Part shown: positions 21,190-23,971 of the stretch, in pieces | Numbering within the stretch: position 1 is the stretch's first letter | Layout of the letters: the number at the start of each line of letters is the position of its first letter | Assembly: GCA_937901225.1 (NCBI GenBank) | Contig: CALCGX010000023.1 | Location: 1-23,971 of the forward strand | Source of the DNA: an uncultured Bacteroidales bacterium | Lineage (GTDB): Bacteria > Bacteroidota > Bacteroidia > Bacteroidales > Paludibacteraceae | Direction: 5' to 3' | DNA: 23,971 bases | Made by a program: the position numbers and the translations under genes | The notes under the pieces: model-generated | Told to the model about the DNA's origin: nothing | What the model saw: only the letters and a program-made list of their open reading frames with translations | Database searches by the model: none

Positions 21190-22224
21190 TTAAGGTTTAG
21201 CAAAGTAATCCCCTATGGGAAGAATGGTCTTGAAATAGCTCCAAGGATTCAGTATAGATAATTCGATAGTAATTTCAAGAGGTTCGTTCTCAAGAGGAGG
21301 AAACCCAAGAAAATTAGAATAATCAGTCTGTACAGTATCTGATCTTTTTAGTTCATGGCATTCATGTATTTCTGTTTTTTTATACGCTTCCATTGCCTCA
21401 GTAGGCACATAAAGCGTGGCATTATTCTTCCATGTTTCCAGATGCCTTTCCATCTCAAGTACATCTGCTATTTCAGGCGGGGTTGTTGCTTTGCAAACAA
21501 CCGTTTTTAGTTTCTTACAATTGTAAAATGCAAGCGCTCCAATTCTTTTAAGACTTTGAGGAAGAACCACTTGACGTAGTTTTTTCATTTCTAGACATAA
21601 CGTAGCAGGAATATACTCCACCCCATCGCCAAAGACAAAAGACGTGATATTAGCATGAGCATGATAGAAAGGACTGTAATACGAATGATTATCAAAAGTG
21701 ATTCCCTCTAATGCAGGCCAAACAATCGAGGTGACTTTATCGCTATCAAAACGGTACTGATTTTCCACAGCCTTGATTCTCCAATCATAATAATCATAAT
21801 TATTTCGATGCTTAGCAACATACGTAATAGTATCCATAAACGAAATGTAATCGTATAGGAAATCGTTGCAATTTCTTGCATTCCAGACGACCGAAGTGAT
21901 GGATGTACAATCATCGAAAGCCCTTAGTCCAATCTCCTTTATCGTTTGAGGAATCGTGACAGAGGTAAGTGTAGCACAGCCCATAAAAGCACGTTCCCCT
22001 ATGCTCGTTACAGGATAAGTTCTCCCCTCATAGGTGATGGAATCAGGAATAACCAGAGTAGTTAATCCCTTATAATTGAGCGCAGGATCATAATAATCAT
22101 GGACAAGTTGTGCCTCAGAATCATTAATAAGTTGGTAGTAGAGGTCACCTACTTGAAAATGAAACGCCCATAGATTGCAGATAGGAGCAAGGGCAAAGCA
22201 AAGGACAAAAATGTAGTGTTTCAT
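21190..22224 (-). CDS. Secreted BspA-like leucine-rich repeat protein
   Basis: 344 residues with signal peptide MKHYIFVLCFALAPICNLWA. The mature chain holds LRR_5/BspA units: LTTLVIPDSITYEGRTYPVTS, IGERAFMGCATLTSVTIPQT, IGLRAFDDCTSITSVVW, then after a gap with many aromatic and Asp/Asn residues (about 115-185) VTSIVWPAL, ITSFVFGDGVEYIPA, LRQVVLPQSLKRIGALAFYNC. A typical post-LRR piece follows (TTPPEI, ATLYVPTEAMEAYKKTE). BspA-like proteins often bind host or matrix proteins; here no C-terminal secretion or anchor signal is visible. It is monocistronic, with a consensus promoter only about 23 bp upstream of the ATG and a 9-bp-stem terminator after it. Confidence 0.88.
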   Translation of the reverse strand: MKHYIFVLCFALAPICNLWAFHFQVGDLYYQLINDSEAQLVHDYYDPALNYKGLTTLVIPDSITYEGRTYPVTSIGERAFMGCATLTSVTIPQTIKEIGLRAFDDCTSITSVVWNARNCNDFLYDYISFMDTITYVAKHRNNYDYYDWRIKAVENQYRFDSDKVTSIVWPALEGITFDNHSYYSPFYHAHANITSFVFGDGVEYIPATLCLEMKKLRQVVLPQSLKRIGALAFYNCKKLKTVVCKATTPPEIADVLEMERHLETWKNNATLYVPTEAMEAYKKTEIHECHELKRSDTVQTDYSNFLGFPPLENEPLEITIELSILNPWSYFKTILPIGDYFAKP

Positions 22225-22246
22225 GGCAGATTTGCAAATTGCAGGA

Positions 22247-22278
22247 CAAAGGTAGTGCTTTTTTTTGAATCGTGCAAA
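22247..22278 (-). promoter_or_regulatory. Bacteroidota-type promoter for the BspA-like gene
   Basis: On the - strand TTTG (22278-22275), 20 bp, TACCTTTG (22254-22247). The -7 box ends 22 bp before the ATG at 22224, so the 5' leader is very short. Confidence 0.75.
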
Positions 22279-22305
22279 TAAAAATTGCTTTTAAGAGTGA
22301 TTTTT
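22262..22305. repeat. 44-bp terminator-promoter repeat, copy 2
   Basis: Matches 21051-21094 in 40 of 44 bases in the same orientation. Some similarity continues for about 16 bases more (CTCAGCGGGCACGATG versus CTCGGCGGGTAATG). Confidence 0.75.
22280..22305. terminator. Terminator-like stem between the HAD gene and the BspA-like gene
   Basis: AAAAATTGC (22280-22288) and GTGATTTTT (22297-22305) pair over nine positions on the + strand RNA if two G-U pairs are allowed; on the - strand two of these become A-C mismatches. It is equivalent to the perfect stem at 21069-21094. The flanking stretch 22306-22431 shows no feature. Confidence 0.45.
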
Positions 22306-22431
22306 GCTCAGCGGGCACGATGAAAGTGAGATTAGTGGCAGGGTATAGGGAAAGTATTGGATGGTAATTGAGTAGTATCGAAGTGGTAATGAGATGGTTT
22401 CGAGAAAGATAGCGGAAATAGAGATGGGCAG

Positions 22432-23307
22432 TTACTCCATCGTATCGCCTAAAGCAGAGTACATATTGAGCGTGTCGCGGTTGACAGCTTCGTGCTGCGA
22501 GAGGGTGTAATCAGCTTTGATCTTATCCAAGATTCGTTTGACAATCTCCATCATCTGACCTTTTTCCGTATAATCGGCTGCACAAGCAAAATTGACACGA
22601 CCTTCGGAGAGCAATTGCTGCGCAAGGGCGCGCTTCTTCTCATTGCCATAGACCGCAAAACTATGTCCACCATTGGACTTGACTGTACGCATGCATGGCA
22701 CATCCGTCTCGCCATCACCGAAATAAATCATTCGTTCGAATGGCACGGGGCGCTCATTAGAAGGCACAAACTCGTTGATACGCACACGGTCGCTGACCTC
22801 GCGGATACCCTTGTTGATCTTAAAAAGGAACTGCGTCTTCTTGGTATAATCCACTACCACTGATGGCCAACAAGCATCACCATTGCTGTCATAGAGGTAG
22901 GTGCAAGCATAGATTTGCTCGAACTGCTTGGCAATGGCACAGCCTTCGATCATCTCTTTGACACCCGAACTATTGACGTAGTGCTTGACTTCGATACCAA
23001 TCTGTGCTGCGTAGGCATTGATATGATCAAACCACTCAGTGACACCCGAAAAGAAACGTACTGTCTTGCCAAACTCGCGCAACATATCTCGCGTACAGCG
23101 AATACCTGCACGCTGTGCCTCAGCCTGAATGGCATACATCACCACAGCAATACCACCCGCATCATTGGTCTTGGCGATTTGGTCGCAGAGATTCCAGAAT
23201 TCAGTAGGATTGGTGTACCCAATAGCTTGCAAGAGTCCAAACTCCTGCATATTGCCAGGCGCGAGGGTGCCGTCAAAGTCATATATGAGTGCTACAGTAG
23301 GGAGCAT
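22432..23307 (-). CDS. HAD-superfamily phosphatase-like hydrolase
   Basis: 291 residues from the ATG at 23307. An in-frame ATG 33 codons upstream would add a segment with FKTFKTFRTFK, which comes from a low-complexity TTTAAAAG-type tract downstream of the promoter, so it is rejected. HAD motifs seen: motif I DFDGT at 10-14 (nucleophile Asp10 and acid Asp12), motif II NSSG at 112-115, motif III Lys in the KKTQFLF area (157-158), motif IV GDGETD at 197-202. A cap lies between motifs I and II. Phosphoserine-phosphatase-like members dephosphorylate small metabolites; the substrate cannot be told. It is a single gene, divergent from the metallo-hydrolase at 23490, with its own promoter at 23363-23394. 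Confidence 0.88.
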   Translation of the reverse strand: MLPTVALIYDFDGTLAPGNMQEFGLLQAIGYTNPTEFWNLCDQIAKTNDAGGIAVVMYAIQAEAQRAGIRCTRDMLREFGKTVRFFSGVTEWFDHINAYAAQIGIEVKHYVNSSGVKEMIEGCAIAKQFEQIYACTYLYDSNGDACWPSVVVDYTKKTQFLFKINKGIREVSDRVRINEFVPSNERPVPFERMIYFGDGETDVPCMRTVKSNGGHSFAVYGNEKKRALAQQLLSEGRVNFACAADYTEKGQMMEIVKRILDKIKADYTLSQHEAVNRDTLNMYSALGDTME

Positions 23308-23362
23308 ATTCAAAGGTTTAAACGTTCTAAAGGTTTTAAAAGTTTTATGGGATTTACGGGTG

Positions 23363-23394
23363 CAAAGGTACGGTTTTTTGTTGAATATTGCAAG
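23363..23394 (-). promoter_or_regulatory. Bacteroidota-type promoter for the HAD gene
   Basis: On the - strand CTTG (23394-23391; one base off TTTG), 20 bp, TACCTTTG (23370-23363). About 55 bp before the chosen ATG at 23307, which leaves the upstream ATG at 23406 outside the transcript and supports the shorter start. Confidence 0.65.
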
Positions 23395-23431
23395 AAAAAA
23401 GTGCATGAGAGTAAAATTTTAACACAAATAA

Positions 23432-23463
23432 TTTGCAGTTGTACAATTTTTGTAGTAATTTTG
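23432..23463 (+). promoter_or_regulatory. Bacteroidota-type promoter for the metallo-hydrolase gene
   Basis: TTTG (23432-23435), 20-bp spacer, TAATTTTG (23456-23463), 26 bp before the ATG at 23490. The leader contains a small ATTGTT/AACAAT hairpin. Confidence 0.75.
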
Positions 23464-23489
23464 CAAACGGATTGTTAACCAACAATAGC

Positions 23490-23971
23490 ATGAAAATACA
23501 ATTCTTAGGTGCTGCACGCGAAGTGACTGGTAGCAAACACTTGATTACTACCGATTCGGGAACAACTATCCTGTTGGACTGCGGTATGTATCAAGGTAAA
23601 GGTATGGAAACCGATGAAGCCAACCGCGATTTGGGTTTCGACCCAAAGGATATACACTATCTATTGCTTTCGCATGCCCATATTGACCATTCGGGATTGA
23701 TACCTTATATATATAGTCGCGGATTTCGCGGGAAAATCTATTGCACGGCCGCTACGCGCGACTTGTGCCAATTGATGCTGCAAGATACTGCATTTATCCA
23801 AGAGCAGGATGTGCGATGGTACAACAAGAAGATGGATCGCCTGCACAAACCTAAAATCAAACCGCTATTTGACACCAACCATGCGCAACAGGTGATGAGA
23901 TTGTTCCGCACTGTGGAATACGATACACCTTACCGCATCGATGAGCAGATACAGGTGCAGTTTACTAACTC
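23490..23971 (+). CDS. Metallo-beta-lactamase-fold hydrolase, beta-CASP/RNA-processing type (3' end outside window)
   Basis: The frame starts at the ATG at 23490 (MKIQFLGAAREVTGSKHLI) and is open to the right edge, 160 codons. It shows the family start LGAAREVTGS, then LLDCGMYQG, and the zinc-binding motif HAHIDH at 62-67 (LLSHAHIDHSGLIPYIY), then the ATRDLCQLMLQDTAFIQEQD segment typical of YsgC/CPSF-like proteins. These bind two metals; members of this group are often exo- or endoribonucleases, but enzymes with other substrates exist. The beta-CASP region would lie beyond the window. The gene is transcribed away from the HAD gene, and the two promoters are about 40 bp apart. Confidence 0.88.
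   Translation, partial: MKIQFLGAAREVTGSKHLITTDSGTTILLDCGMYQGKGMETDEANRDLGFDPKDIHYLLLSHAHIDHSGLIPYIYSRGFRGKIYCTAATRDLCQLMLQDTAFIQEQDVRWYNKKMDRLHKPKIKPLFDTNHAQQVMRLFRTVEYDTPYRIDEQIQVQFTN

Noticed and set aside
23308..23406. Upstream ATG for the HAD hydrolase
   Set aside because: It lies before the promoter at 23363-23394, and the extra residues come from a repetitive TTTAAAAG tract.

Overview
The window looks like a piece of a Bacteroidales (Bacteroidota) chromosome, probably from an uncultured host-associated species. Several things point this way. Four promoters fit the Bacteroidota sigma-ABfr pattern (TTTG, 20 bp, TAnnTTTG). YidC has the large periplasmic domain. The protein families (BACON, BspA-type LRR_5, DUF5106-thioredoxin, DUF1566/FISUMP-like) are typical of the phylum. 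Many exported proteins have signal peptides ending in -AQ or a lipoprotein-type Cys. No tRNA, rRNA, CRISPR array, transposase or phage gene was seen.

Layout. (1) 1-6264, + strand, housekeeping: the 3' part of dnaE fused in frame to a foreign N-terminal fragment, then yidC, an outer-membrane-type beta protein, a BASS-type transporter and folC; the last four are tightly packed. (2) 6311-10152, - strand: a BspA-like leucine-rich repeat protein and a secreted transglutaminase-like protein in one unit, preceded by a DUF5106-thioredoxin-like protein flanked by two copies of a 48-bp repeat. (3) 10348-20577, - strand: nine consecutive genes for exported proteins, mostly predicted lipoproteins. From promoter-proximal to distal these are two VQQP-repeat lipoproteins, two LPP20-like proteins (one with a C-terminal membrane domain), a minimal carboxypeptidase-regulatory-like (CpReg) lipoprotein, an unknown secreted protein, and four multidomain lipoproteins with CpReg, BACON/ASH and Fn3-like modules, the last carrying a DUF1566/FISUMP-like terminus. 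Internal duplication is extensive. (4) 20578-21189: an intergenic region of about 610 bp whose - strand carries a good promoter, a set of perfect long-range complementarities and two terminator-like hairpins. This is a candidate structured RNA, either a free small RNA or a long leader of the lipoprotein operon. (5) 21190-23307, - strand: a secreted BspA-like protein and a HAD hydrolase, each with its own promoter. (6) 23490-end, + strand: the start of a beta-CASP-type metallo-beta-lactamase-fold hydrolase, cut by the window edge.

Most unusual: the structured RNA candidate next to the nine-gene lipoprotein locus; the locus itself, built by shuffling and converting a small set of domains (a 241-bp identical tract in two genes, a 3'-end remnant of a vanished gene copy, shared signal-peptide DNA, independently homogenised 12-bp repeats); and the DUF4097-like/DnaE chimeric reading frame at the left edge, which may be an assembly artefact.
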